A stretch of 64,000 nucleotides of DNA from Flavobacterium laiguense (lineage in GTDB: Bacteria > Bacteroidota > Bacteroidia > Flavobacteriales > Flavobacteriaceae), in the NCBI RefSeq assembly GCF_003097655.1, contig NZ_QCZH01000004.1, positions 1 to 64,000 on the forward strand, written 5' to 3'. The notes beneath the pieces are model-generated. The model worked only from the letters and a program-made list of their open reading frames with translations, did not search any database and had not been told where the DNA came from. A program made the translations under genes and the position numbers. Positions 44,777 to 53,877 of the stretch are shown here, one piece after another. The number at the start of each line of letters is the position of its first letter. The first letter of the stretch is position 1.

Positions 44777-45604
44777 ATGACACTAAATCCAGAGAACATT
44801 GCTAGCTATGCCAGCACTTTTTTAAAAGTTTTAATAGATTATTCCCCAAAGGTAATTTCTGCCTTTGTTATTTTGTTTATTGGACTTTACGCTATTCGAA
44901 TTACCAATAGAATCATTCGGAAAATAATGGTCAAAAGAGAATTGGATCCAACCTTGACCAAATTTCTAGCCGATATTTTACTTTGGGTATTGAGAGTCTT
45001 ACTGTTTGTAACTTTTATCGACAAATTAGGAATAGGAACCTCTTCATTTGTTGCCATTCTTGGGGCGATGGGACTGGCAGTAGGTTTATCATTGCAGGGA
45101 TCATTATCTAATTTTGCAGGCGGAATGCTTATCATTCTTTTCAAACCCTTTAAAGTGGGAGACACAATTGAAGCACAAGGAGTAATCGCAACCGTTAAAG
45201 AAATTCAAATTTTTGTCACCAAATTAATTGCCTCCAACAATCAAACTATTTTTGTCCCAAATGGTGCATTATCCAATGGAACTATCATCAACTATTCTAT
45301 GGAAGGGCATAGAAGAGTCGATTTGACCATTGCTATTTCGTATGACACCGATATCAAAAAGGCCAAGGAAATCATAACAACGATCTTAAACAACAATCCA
45401 AAAGTGCTACTAACACCCGCTGCAGAAGTTTCCGTAAAGAATCTAACCGACAATTCAATTCAACTGGCGGTAAGACCGTGGGCAAATAACGAAGATTTTG
45501 GGGCCGTTTTCTCCGATACTTTAGAAAACTGCAAATTGGCTTTTGATGCTGCTGAAATCACTTTTCAACCTTATATTACCGAGGTCTCTAAAAGCAATAA
45601 GTAG
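44777..45604 (+). CDS. Small-conductance mechanosensitive channel (MscS family)
   Basis: The 275-residue inner-membrane protein has three membrane helices (about 20-45, 65-90, 92-125). The pore helix is in GAMGLAVGLSLQGSLSNFAG, the Gly/Ala-rich TM3 of MscS. It is followed by FKVGDTIEAQG and the beta-domain (IFVPNGALSNGTIINYSMEG). It opens under membrane tension to release solutes in hypo-osmotic shock. Length matches E. coli MscS. Confidence 0.92.
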   Translation: MTLNPENIASYASTFLKVLIDYSPKVISAFVILFIGLYAIRITNRIIRKIMVKRELDPTLTKFLADILLWVLRVLLFVTFIDKLGIGTSSFVAILGAMGLAVGLSLQGSLSNFAGGMLIILFKPFKVGDTIEAQGVIATVKEIQIFVTKLIASNNQTIFVPNGALSNGTIINYSMEGHRRVDLTIAISYDTDIKKAKEIITTILNNNPKVLLTPAAEVSVKNLTDNSIQLAVRPWANNEDFGAVFSDTLENCKLAFDAAEITFQPYITEVSKSNK

Positions 45605-45620
45605 AAATAATAACTATTGA

Positions 45621-46292
45621 CTATTTCTTTTTTGGAGTTGTAGTCAAAAAGTCTTTCAGATAATACGGTTCAAAATAGGCGATATCTACGGTGTCGCTTT
45701 TTTTGTACTTATCAAAACTCAATGCACTCATTTCATTGGCAGAAGGATATTTAATCGCATCTAAAAACACAAAATTGTCTTTCTTTAAAACGGTTTTGCA
45801 CTTCTCGTTACAATCACCCACAAAATATAATTTTTCAGGAACTTCTTCAAAAGAATTCTCGGTGATAATCTCCGCCAGAATTTCTCGTTCTTTCTCTAAA
45901 GTTGATGAGAAAATAGCACTATACACTTCCATCCTGCGGGCATCAATCATGGGAACAATCAAACCATCAGTTTCTGTTACTTGAGAAGCCAATGTCTTCA
46001 AGGTATCTACGGCAATCAACGGAATATTCAAAGCATAACACAATCCTTTGGCAGCCGAAACACCAATACGCAATCCAGTGTAAGAACCTGGACCTTGACT
46101 TACTGCAATAGCCACTAAATCTTTCAATTCAATTCCAGCTTCTTTGATGATTTCTTCAATAAAAACATGTAATCGTTCTGCATGGGAATACCCTTCTTCG
46201 GCAATTTCTTTACACAATATTGTTTTTCCTTCTTTTGCCAAAGCAACAGAACAATTTTTGGTAGCGGTTTCTATGTTGAGGATGTAGGACAC
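45621..46292 (-). CDS. tsaB: tRNA threonylcarbamoyladenosine biosynthesis protein TsaB
   Basis: The 223-residue protein starts MSYILNIETATKNCSVALAK, the ASKHA-fold phosphate-1 motif. It has ISVSQGPGSYTGLRIGVSAA-like AVSQGPGSYTGLRIGVSAAK near 63-82 and lacks the metal motif HxxxH of TsaD, which fits TsaB. It supports modification of tRNA at A37 in the cytoplasm. The gene ends 16 bases from the end of the convergent mscS gene. Confidence 0.92.
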   Translation of the reverse strand: MSYILNIETATKNCSVALAKEGKTILCKEIAEEGYSHAERLHVFIEEIIKEAGIELKDLVAIAVSQGPGSYTGLRIGVSAAKGLCYALNIPLIAVDTLKTLASQVTETDGLIVPMIDARRMEVYSAIFSSTLEKEREILAEIITENSFEEVPEKLYFVGDCNEKCKTVLKKDNFVFLDAIKYPSANEMSALSFDKYKKSDTVDIAYFEPYYLKDFLTTTPKKK

Positions 46293-46303
46293 TTTTTAAA
46301 AAA

Positions 46304-46338
46304 TTTAGATTTTAGATTTTAGATTTTAGATTTTAGAT
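46304..46338. repeat. TTTAGAT heptanucleotide tandem repeat
   Basis: Five consecutive TTTAGAT units lie just upstream of tsaB (start 46292). They are a simple slippage-prone repeat; a number change could alter spacing in the tsaB promoter region. A related imperfect AGATTTTAGATTGCAGATT occurs near 32686-32704. Confidence 0.75.
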
Positions 46339-46434
46339 TCCAGCTTAAACGAATTAGGAATTCCAAGAACTAAAAACATCAAATAATTGATACGACTGCA
46401 AATTTACAACGAATTTTGAAAAATCCTTTATAAA

Positions 46435-46508
46435 AACAAAAACACGTCTAGAAAGTTCAAGACGTGTTTTGTTTTTTTATTTGATCAGATCAAAATGAAT
46501 CTGATCAA
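46435..46508 (-). terminator. Two adjacent hairpins ending the ABC efflux operon
   Basis: AACACGTCT (46441-46449) pairs with AGACGTGTT (46460-46468), with T runs on both strands, so it can terminate in either direction. Next to it TTGATCAGAT (46481-46490) pairs perfectly with ATCTGATCAA (46499-46508). They lie just beyond the stop of the adaptor gene at 46530. Confidence 0.75.
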
Positions 46509-46529
46509 AATAGTTTCATGAATCTAAAA

Positions 46530-47822
46530 CTATTTTTTCTTAACATCCGATTCAATAAATACTTTGTCTCCAGAATTCAAATCTTTAGAAACCGTAGTAT
46601 AAGGCCCGGTAATGACCACATCTCCTTTTTTGAGACCTGACAACACCTCAATATTAGTATCGTCTTGAATACCCGTTTTTATGATTCTGATTTTAGCCTT
46701 ATCCCCCACTTTCACAAAAACACATTCTAGTTTTTTATCGCTTTTAGGAGCTGGCTTATTTTTATCAGATTCCGGATCTTCGATTTTTATTTCTTTCACG
46801 GCAGCGGTGTCCGATTTTACCACTACAGAACTAATCGGTACATTAACAACATTTGCTCGTGTTTTAGTAATAATATCAACTGTAGCAGTCATTCCTGGTC
46901 GAAATGGAGAATACGAAAGTGGCTTTCCTACCATCAAATCCTGATACGATTCCTTTAAAATTCTAACTTTTACCTTGAAATTAGTCACTTGATCAGCCGT
47001 TAATGCTGTGCTAGCCGAATTGGAAATACTGGTAACAACACCTTTAAATTGTTTTTTCAAATAAGCATCAACCTCAACATTGGCCAAATCACCCACTTTA
47101 ATTTTTACAATATCATTTTCATTCACATCTACCTCAACTTCCATATTATTCAAGTTGGCGACTCTCAAAATTTCAGTTCCTGCCATTTGTTGGGTACCCA
47201 AAACTCTTTCGCCAAGTTCTACATTAAGCATCGAAATAGTTCCATCTGCAGGAGCGTAAATGGTTGTTCTCCCCAAATTATCTTTGGCTTCATTTACGGT
47301 TGCCGAAGCACTTTGAACATTGTAATAAGCTGATTGTTTGTTTGCTTTGGCCACTTCAAAAGAAGCTACGGATTTATCCCAATCTGATTTGGAGATAATT
47401 CCTTTTTCAAATAATGATTTATTTCTTTCATAATTCGCTTTGGCTTCATTATAAGAAGCATCAGACTGGCTTAAACCCGCTTTGGTTCCAGACAAATTAG
47501 AAACCGAACGATTGTATCCCGAAGTGTATAAATCAGGATTAATCTTAACCAATAAATCTCCTTTTTTTACTACTTGTCCTTCTTTTACATTCAATGAAAT
47601 AATTTCTCCCGAAACTTCCGAAGAGATTTTTACTTCAATTTCTGGTTGAATTTTCCCTGTTGCCGAAACGGTTTCAACAATAGTTCCAGTACTGACATTG
47701 GCTATTTCAATTGCTTTGCCTTTATCTTTATTCCCTATAATCCCCGCTTTTGAAAACCCTACTAATAACCCAATAATGACTATAGCGGATCCTATTAAAA
47801 TATAAATTGTTTTTTTTGACAT
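46530..47822 (-). CDS. Periplasmic adaptor of an ABC-type efflux system (HlyD/MacA-like), long form
   Basis: The 430-residue protein has one N-terminal membrane segment (about 5-25), a lipoyl-like half (GQVVKKGDLLVKINPDLYTS), a coiled-coil hairpin and beta-barrel domain. A C-terminal region carries an Asp/Lys-rich insert (about 345-365). It joins an inner-membrane transporter to TolC. It is the last gene of a six-gene operon that begins at 53703 and already contains a shorter adaptor at 49339, so two adaptors serve the system. Confidence 0.85.
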   Translation of the reverse strand: MSKKTIYILIGSAIVIIGLLVGFSKAGIIGNKDKGKAIEIANVSTGTIVETVSATGKIQPEIEVKISSEVSGEIISLNVKEGQVVKKGDLLVKINPDLYTSGYNRSVSNLSGTKAGLSQSDASYNEAKANYERNKSLFEKGIISKSDWDKSVASFEVAKANKQSAYYNVQSASATVNEAKDNLGRTTIYAPADGTISMLNVELGERVLGTQQMAGTEILRVANLNNMEVEVDVNENDIVKIKVGDLANVEVDAYLKKQFKGVVTSISNSASTALTADQVTNFKVKVRILKESYQDLMVGKPLSYSPFRPGMTATVDIITKTRANVVNVPISSVVVKSDTAAVKEIKIEDPESDKNKPAPKSDKKLECVFVKVGDKAKIRIIKTGIQDDTNIEVLSGLKKGDVVITGPYTTVSKDLNSGDKVFIESDVKKK

Positions 47823-47828
47823 GATAAC

Positions 47829-49265
47829 TTAACTTTTGATAATTGGAATTCCAAAATAAAATTCTAATATTTTTATTTTAAAGATATAATCGTATTTGGT
47901 TCTTAACACTTCAGATTGTGCGTTGGTTAGTAAGGTTTGCGATTGATTAAAATCAAAAGAATTCATTAAACCCACTGCGTATTTTTCCTTAGCATAATTA
48001 TAGGCTTCTTCTCTAGATTCTAGTGCCACAATGGAAGATTCATGTGCATTCAAAGCTCCTTTTGCATCGGTAAAAGCAGTATACACATTTCTTTGTAAAT
48101 CTAAGTCTTCTTTTTCCAGTGCAATTTTTGTTTTTTCCAAAGCTACTTTAGAACGTTCCACATTGTTTCTTACTGAGAATCCGTTAAAAACAGGAATCGA
48201 TAATTGCGCGCCAAAAGAATGCCCCTTGTTATCACTAAATTGATCCATAATTGGCGCCGCATTTCCTAATACAGGCAATGAATTGGGGCGCAATACGTTT
48301 TGATTTGTTCCTTCTACAAAACCAACAACAGATGTCGGGTTTTCTAAATTTGGAGTAGAACCCACCACAATATCACTATAACTTGCTCTTGTATTAAAAT
48401 TATAAAAACCTGTTAAAGTAGGCTGATAAGCCCCTTTGGAAATTGCTACATCTTTCTCAGCGATTTCTAAATTCGTTTGTGCAATTTTCAACTCCGTTCT
48501 GCTTTCTTTTGCCTTTGCGTAAATATCAATCGGTTTGATCGACATAATATTATTTTCATCTTTGGCATTGGTATCATCAATTACATCAAAGTCCCAAAAT
48601 TCTTTTAACTGTAATAATTGAGCTAAACTCAATTTAGAAATCAACAAAGCATTTTCGGCCGTTATAACATTTTGTTTATTAGAAGCTACTGTTGCTTTGA
48701 CATCCAATAAATCTCCACGAGGAATGGATCCCGCTTTGACCAATTCTTCAGAACGCTTGAATTGCTTTTCATTAATAACCAATTGTTCTTTTTGCACTTT
48801 TAGATTTTCTTTATTAAAAAGCACTTGCAAGAAAGCATTGGCAACATTCAATGCAATATCTTCTTGCATTTTCAATAGTTGATATTTTGAAGCAACGATA
48901 GAAAGATTGGCTTTTCGGAGTGTATTTTGATTTTGCATCCCTTTGTAGATGTCCACGCCAACATTTGCCCCGACACCTGAAAATTGTGTGGTTTGATTCC
49001 TCAAGAGTCCAGTCGTAATATCTTGATTCAGACCAATATTCCAAGAATGGTTAGCATTTAAGCTGGCCGTTGGTAAAAAATTTCCAAAAGCACCTCTTTT
49101 ATCAATACTGGCAGATATTGTATCTAACTCCGATTGCTTAATCGAGATGTTGTTTTTTATGGCATACTTTACACACTCTTCTAATGTCCAAACTTTGGTT
49201 TGTGCCTGAGTCGAAAGTCCTATCAAAAAGACAAAGGCAATTCTTAAACAATTTATTTTTTTCAT
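47829..49265 (-). CDS. TolC-family outer-membrane channel
   Basis: The 478-residue protein has a signal peptide (ending STQAQ) and TolC helical repeats (KVWTLEECVKYAIKNNISIK at the start; SRTELKIAQTNLEIAEKDVA). It forms the outer-membrane duct for the adjacent ABC permease/adaptor genes; it is separate from the CusC-like protein at 25345. The stop is 6 bases before the start of the adaptor at 47822. Confidence 0.88.
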   Translation of the reverse strand: MKKINCLRIAFVFLIGLSTQAQTKVWTLEECVKYAIKNNISIKQSELDTISASIDKRGAFGNFLPTASLNANHSWNIGLNQDITTGLLRNQTTQFSGVGANVGVDIYKGMQNQNTLRKANLSIVASKYQLLKMQEDIALNVANAFLQVLFNKENLKVQKEQLVINEKQFKRSEELVKAGSIPRGDLLDVKATVASNKQNVITAENALLISKLSLAQLLQLKEFWDFDVIDDTNAKDENNIMSIKPIDIYAKAKESRTELKIAQTNLEIAEKDVAISKGAYQPTLTGFYNFNTRASYSDIVVGSTPNLENPTSVVGFVEGTNQNVLRPNSLPVLGNAAPIMDQFSDNKGHSFGAQLSIPVFNGFSVRNNVERSKVALEKTKIALEKEDLDLQRNVYTAFTDAKGALNAHESSIVALESREEAYNYAKEKYAVGLMNSFDFNQSQTLLTNAQSEVLRTKYDYIFKIKILEFYFGIPIIKS

Positions 49266-49338
49266 TTTTCACTGAATAAAAGCACAGCAAACGTACCACG
49301 CCCATTTAACTTAATTATATACTTAAAATTATTTTTTA

Positions 49339-50454
49339 CTATTTTTTTTCCTCCTCGGTTTTCAAGCCTTGATTCCAAACCTTTATTTTATCGGAAGACT
49401 TGATTCCGCTTTTTATTTCAACATAAATTCCATCACTAACCCCTAAAACCACATCCTTTCTTTGAAACTTTTGAGGACTACTTTCAATTTCAACATAGGG
49501 TTTTTGTGTTTTTTTATCAAATTGTACTAACGACTCTTTTACAGCCAAAACCTTTTCGGCTTTTTCTAAAATAATAGAGGCATTGGCACTCAAACCAGCT
49601 CTGATAAAAGTATTATCTTGATTCGTCATTGTTGCTTTAATTTCAAATTGAATGGCTCCATTCTCTGTTTTTCCTTTTGGAGCAATATAAGTCAGTACAG
49701 CATCGAATTTTTTGTTTTCGATAGCTCCAACCGTAATCTCAATAGGCATATTTTCTTTTATTTTACCCACTTCAGATTCATCCACTTTCCCCACAAAAAT
49801 CATTCTTCCAATATCGGCAACACTAGCTATAGTTGTTCCTTCATTAAAATTATTACTTTCAATTACTTGATTCCCCACTTTTACGGGAACATCAAGCACC
49901 ATTCCGTTTACCGTAGAACGAATCAAAGTATTCGCATAATTCCCCAATCCAGAAGTAGTCCCGGTTTTTACAATATCAAAGCCTTGTCTCGAAGCATTAT
50001 AATTTTGTTTGGCCTGATTGTAAGCCAATTGTGCGGCATCAAAATCATTGGCAGAAATGACTCCTTTGTCAAACAACGTTTTTTGCCTTTGAAATAATTT
50101 CTCCTGATTGTCTAGTTCAATTTTGCTGGTTTTCACTTGATTTTGAGAATTGCTCAAATTAGAGACATTCGCCACCACTTTAATTTTAGCTATCAAATCA
50201 CCGGCTTTAATGTTTTCACCGGCTTTAATATAAACCGCTTCAATAATACCCGAGATGTTTGGTTTAATAAGCACTTCCTCATCGGGAACAATATTTCCGG
50301 TAGCAATGGTGCTTTTTACTATCGTTTTTACTTCAGCTTTATCCGTTTCAAAAACAACAGGCGATTCTTGATTCTTGGCATACAGGTAATATAAAGCACC
50401 AAAAAAGACTAGTGCTATAAAAATTAAAACAGTTACGGTTATTCCTTTTTTCAT
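49339..50454 (-). CDS. Periplasmic adaptor of an ABC-type efflux system (MacA-like), short form
   Basis: The 371-residue protein has an N-terminal anchor (about 5-25), a barrel-sandwich part (IIEAVYIKAGENIKAGDLIA), a hairpin rich in Lys/Gln/Asn (QKTLFDKGVISANDFDAAQL) and a C-terminal barrel. It is paralogous to the adaptor at 46530. It lies downstream of two FtsX-type permeases, the usual place for a MacA. Confidence 0.86.
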   Translation of the reverse strand: MKKGITVTVLIFIALVFFGALYYLYAKNQESPVVFETDKAEVKTIVKSTIATGNIVPDEEVLIKPNISGIIEAVYIKAGENIKAGDLIAKIKVVANVSNLSNSQNQVKTSKIELDNQEKLFQRQKTLFDKGVISANDFDAAQLAYNQAKQNYNASRQGFDIVKTGTTSGLGNYANTLIRSTVNGMVLDVPVKVGNQVIESNNFNEGTTIASVADIGRMIFVGKVDESEVGKIKENMPIEITVGAIENKKFDAVLTYIAPKGKTENGAIQFEIKATMTNQDNTFIRAGLSANASIILEKAEKVLAVKESLVQFDKKTQKPYVEIESSPQKFQRKDVVLGVSDGIYVEIKSGIKSSDKIKVWNQGLKTEEEKK

Positions 50455-50496
50455 CTTATGGTTTGTTTATTCGATTATTATATTTTGATTGAAAAT

Positions 50497-51762
50497 TTAC
50501 TCTGTTCTTAAAGCATCAACGGGTTTTACATTAATGGCAGTTTGAGCAGGAATGAATCCAGCTAACAACCCTGAGCCCACCAATATTAATAAGGCTATAA
50601 AAACTACCATTAAGTCAACACTTGGATTAATAAACATCATCCCGTCTGATGGTATTGACGCTAAAATCATATTCAGTATGGCTATCAATCCCGTTGCCAC
50701 TGCAATACCAAACATCCCGGCAATAATAGTTAGAGAAATAGCTTCCAACAATATTTGAGATCGAATGGCTCCTGGAGTTGCCCCTAAGGCTCTTCGAATT
50801 CCTATTTCATTCGTTCGCTCTTTCACCACAATAAGCATTATGTTTGAAATCCCAATAATACCGGACAACAACACCAATGTCCCAACAAAATAGGCAATGA
50901 ATTTGAGGACAAGAAACAGATCCTGCACTTTTTGAAATTCCTTAAACAAGTCAAAATTCCCTACCGCCCTCTCATCATCCGGATGTATGGAATGCCGATC
51001 CCGCATAAAGCTCATAATCCCAGGTTTAAGTTCCGTAATTGAAGCATCGTCATTTGCGGTAAGCGCCATCCAGCCCACTTTGTCACCAAAATTAAACGCT
51101 TGTTGAAAAGTGGTAAAGGGAATAAAAATATTTTTTTGGGCTGATTCTGCATTTCCATTATTATTGCCCTTTGATTTATAAACTCCAACTACCATAAAGT
51201 TAACACCGTTAATTTTAATGTATGATCCGATTACTTCTTCGGCATTCTTATACAATTCACTGATCACTCCTTTTCCAATTATGGCTACTTTACGTCTTAA
51301 AAGAATGTCTTGTTGATTCACAAAACGACCTTTAATAATATCCATTTGTTCTTGTTTGACCAATTCTGGATAATCTCCATAAATGGTGTAAGCACCTGTT
51401 TCAGTACCTCTAATCACGTTGCTTACCCCATTAAAATCTCCCAATTGATTCCGTGGAGACACATATAATAAGTCAGGGAATTTTTGTTTTAAAGCTTCAA
51501 CATCATTATTTCTAAAATCAAATTCTCTTATTTTAGGCAAGCCTTTGTATGCTTTTGAAGTAGTTTGCGACCACATAAACATGGTGTTGGTAGCAATACC
51601 ATCAAAACCTTTTTTGACCCCATTCTCCAAACCATTTGAAGCGGCCAATAATATTACCAAAATAAAAATACCCCAAAACACCCCAAACGCAGTAAGCAAC
51701 GTTCGAAAGGTATTTGCCGTTAAGGCTTCTAAAATCTCACTCCAGTTCTCTCTGTTAAACAT
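50497..51762 (-). CDS. ABC transporter permease, MacB/FtsX type (second)
   Basis: The 421-residue inner-membrane protein has TM1 near 20-45 (FRTLLTAFGVFWGIFILVIL), a large periplasmic MacB-PCD domain and three C-terminal helices. The FtsX signature is IMLIVVKERTNEIGIRRALG. It is paired with the permease at 51765 (3-base gap), so the transporter may be a heterodimer. Confidence 0.88.
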   Translation of the reverse strand: MFNRENWSEILEALTANTFRTLLTAFGVFWGIFILVILLAASNGLENGVKKGFDGIATNTMFMWSQTTSKAYKGLPKIREFDFRNNDVEALKQKFPDLLYVSPRNQLGDFNGVSNVIRGTETGAYTIYGDYPELVKQEQMDIIKGRFVNQQDILLRRKVAIIGKGVISELYKNAEEVIGSYIKINGVNFMVVGVYKSKGNNNGNAESAQKNIFIPFTTFQQAFNFGDKVGWMALTANDDASITELKPGIMSFMRDRHSIHPDDERAVGNFDLFKEFQKVQDLFLVLKFIAYFVGTLVLLSGIIGISNIMLIVVKERTNEIGIRRALGATPGAIRSQILLEAISLTIIAGMFGIAVATGLIAILNMILASIPSDGMMFINPSVDLMVVFIALLILVGSGLLAGFIPAQTAINVKPVDALRTE

Positions 51763-51764
51763 AA

Positions 51765-53009
51765 TTATTCATCTCTAAGTGCTACAATAGGTCTTATTTT
51801 TGCGGCACTATACGCCGGCACGAAACCTGCCAATGCTCCAGCAACTACCAATACTATCAAGGTTGATAGAGCCACGGTAAAATCTACTTGCGGATTAACG
51901 AAATACTCGCTCTGTGCATGGGGACCAACTAATTCTAAAAGTGACAATCCCGTTAAGAGACCGACAAAACCAGAAATGGTGGTAATAAATATAGACTCGT
52001 GTAAAATCATAACAATAATTGAAACTGGAGAAGCTCCAAGTGCTTTCCGAATCCCAATTTCCTTGGTACGTTCTTTTACAATGATCATCATAATATTACT
52101 TACACCAACAACTCCCGCTATGATCGTACAAATCCCAACCCACCAAAAAAACAATCGGATATAAAGATTTAAATCATAAAATTTTTTGGCCTCTACAATA
52201 GAATTATTGATCCCAATAGCACTTTCATCGTCTGGGGCAATTGTATTTTTACTCCGCAATAAGTGACCCAAGCCCTTAGTGAATTTATCCGCTTCCGTTA
52301 AAGCGGCTTCATAGGTATCTTGCTTTTTTAAAATATAAAACAAATTACTAAGCTTATCCCCTAAACCAAAAACCTTTTGAGCAGTAGTCAAAGGCAAATA
52401 CACTCTTCTTTCCTCTCTTTCGCCAGCAGGATCCGTGTATACACCAACCACCTTGAAATTAATATTATTCACTGTAATTTGTTCTCCAATGGGATTTTTA
52501 TCCTTAAACAAATTCATTTTTATATTTTGTCCAATCACCGCTACTTTTTCATTATTTACAAGGTCATTATTGTTTATATATCGCCCTTGAATGATAGTTC
52601 CATTCTCTATCGCCAAATAATCTGGATTCACTCCTCGATATTGATAATTACCAGATTCCTTCCCATAGACAACATTAATATTCCAAGCATTGTACGTTGA
52701 CCCGTTTTTATCAAATTGATCGCCATATTTTTGAACCGAAATATCGTAATCATCATTTCTAAATTGTATTTTCCTTCCTGGATTCAAACCCTTATAGGCT
52801 TTTGTGGTTGCTCCTGACCACACTTCGATTATTCCTGCTGCATCGCGTTCAAACTGCTTCTCTATTCCGTTTTGCAATCCTTTTCCAACTCCGAGAAGAA
52901 TAACCAAAATAAAGATACCCGAAGCCACCGAGATTCCGGTAAGGAAAGTTCTCAGTTTATTTTTGGCAATAGCCTCAAATATTTCTTGCCAGCGTTCTAT
53001 ATTAAACAT
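51765..53009 (-). CDS. ABC transporter permease, MacB/FtsX type (first)
   Basis: The 414-residue protein has the same plan as its neighbour at 50497: TM1 (LRTFLTGISVASGIFILVIL), a periplasmic core, then a FtsX domain (MMIIVKERTKEIGIRKALGA). Its start overlaps the end of the ATPase gene by 8 bases. Together they form the membrane part of a MacB-type mechanotransmission exporter; the substrate is unknown. Confidence 0.88.
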   Translation of the reverse strand: MFNIERWQEIFEAIAKNKLRTFLTGISVASGIFILVILLGVGKGLQNGIEKQFERDAAGIIEVWSGATTKAYKGLNPGRKIQFRNDDYDISVQKYGDQFDKNGSTYNAWNINVVYGKESGNYQYRGVNPDYLAIENGTIIQGRYINNNDLVNNEKVAVIGQNIKMNLFKDKNPIGEQITVNNINFKVVGVYTDPAGEREERRVYLPLTTAQKVFGLGDKLSNLFYILKKQDTYEAALTEADKFTKGLGHLLRSKNTIAPDDESAIGINNSIVEAKKFYDLNLYIRLFFWWVGICTIIAGVVGVSNIMMIIVKERTKEIGIRKALGASPVSIIVMILHESIFITTISGFVGLLTGLSLLELVGPHAQSEYFVNPQVDFTVALSTLIVLVVAGALAGFVPAYSAAKIRPIVALRDE

Positions 53010-53703
53010 ACGAAGAAGCTCTAACTTGTTCTACCATTTTGTCATCAATGATTAACCCATCTTTCAAGACGACATTTCTTTTGCACATAGCTGCAATATC
53101 AGGTTCGTGAGTTACAATCAAAATGGTTTTCCCTTCGTCATTAATACCCTGTATCAACTCCATAACTTCATAAGAAGTTTTGGTATCCAATGCTCCTGTA
53201 GGTTCATCTGCCAATAATACTTTTGGATTCGAAGCCATAGCTCTGGCAATAGCCACGCGCTGTTTTTGACCACCGGAAAGTTCATTAGGCAAATGGTGCG
53301 AATGTGAAGCCAAACCCACTTTCTCCAAATATTTCATTGCAATCTCATTACGTTCTTTCCTTTTTACACCTTGATAATACAACGGCAAAGCCACATTATC
53401 CAATGCGCTTTTGTAATTAATTAAGTTGAAAGATTGAAAAACAAAACCAAGAAAATGGTTTCGGTATTTAGAAGCGAGGGTTTCATTAAGATTTCTTATA
53501 ATCAAATTATCCAAAACATAATCCCCAGAATCTGCTTCGTCCAAAATACCAAGAATATTAAGCAATGTAGATTTTCCAGAACCCGAGGATCCCATTATAG
53601 CCACCAATTCACCCTCTTTTATGTTGAAATTAATTCCTTTTAGCACATGCAATTCGGAACTTCCCATTTTGTATGATTTATGCAAGTCTTTAATCTCAAT
53701 CAT
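53002..53703 (-). CDS. ABC transporter ATP-binding protein (MacB/LolD type)
   Basis: The 233-residue cytoplasmic ATPase has Walker A GSSGSGKST near 38-46, the signature LSGGQKQRVAIARAM near 141-155, Walker B LLADEPT and the switch His in IVTHEP. It energises the two FtsX-type permeases that follow. It is the first gene of the operon. Confidence 0.92.
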   Translation of the reverse strand: MIEIKDLHKSYKMGSSELHVLKGINFNIKEGELVAIMGSSGSGKSTLLNILGILDEADSGDYVLDNLIIRNLNETLASKYRNHFLGFVFQSFNLINYKSALDNVALPLYYQGVKRKERNEIAMKYLEKVGLASHSHHLPNELSGGQKQRVAIARAMASNPKVLLADEPTGALDTKTSYEVMELIQGINDEGKTILIVTHEPDIAAMCKRNVVLKDGLIIDDKMVEQVRASSYV

Positions 53704-53812
53704 GGTCTCGTTGATTTTAAAACAATAATACTTATTTTCTAAAATAAATAGTACTAAGAAAAAGTTAATATATAAACGCTGTTTTTATTCATAAGACATA
53801 TTTCTATTGAAA

Positions 53813-53842
53813 TTGTTACACTTATATCCCAAAATATATTTG
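53813..53842 (+). promoter_or_regulatory. Bacteroidetes promoter before the DUF4403 gene
   Basis: TTG at 53813-53815 and TATATTTG at 53835-53842 are spaced by 19 bases, an excellent -33/-7 match. Initiation would be near 53849, which supports the ATG at 53878 over the ATG-less upstream extension from 53845. Confidence 0.65.
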
Positions 53843-53877
53843 TTTTGTTAATTTTGTCTTATCAATCAAAAAAACAG

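Noticed and set aside
46304..46338. Tandem repeat considered as a CRISPR
   Set aside because: The units are 7 bp and contiguous with no spacers. No Cas gene is in the window.
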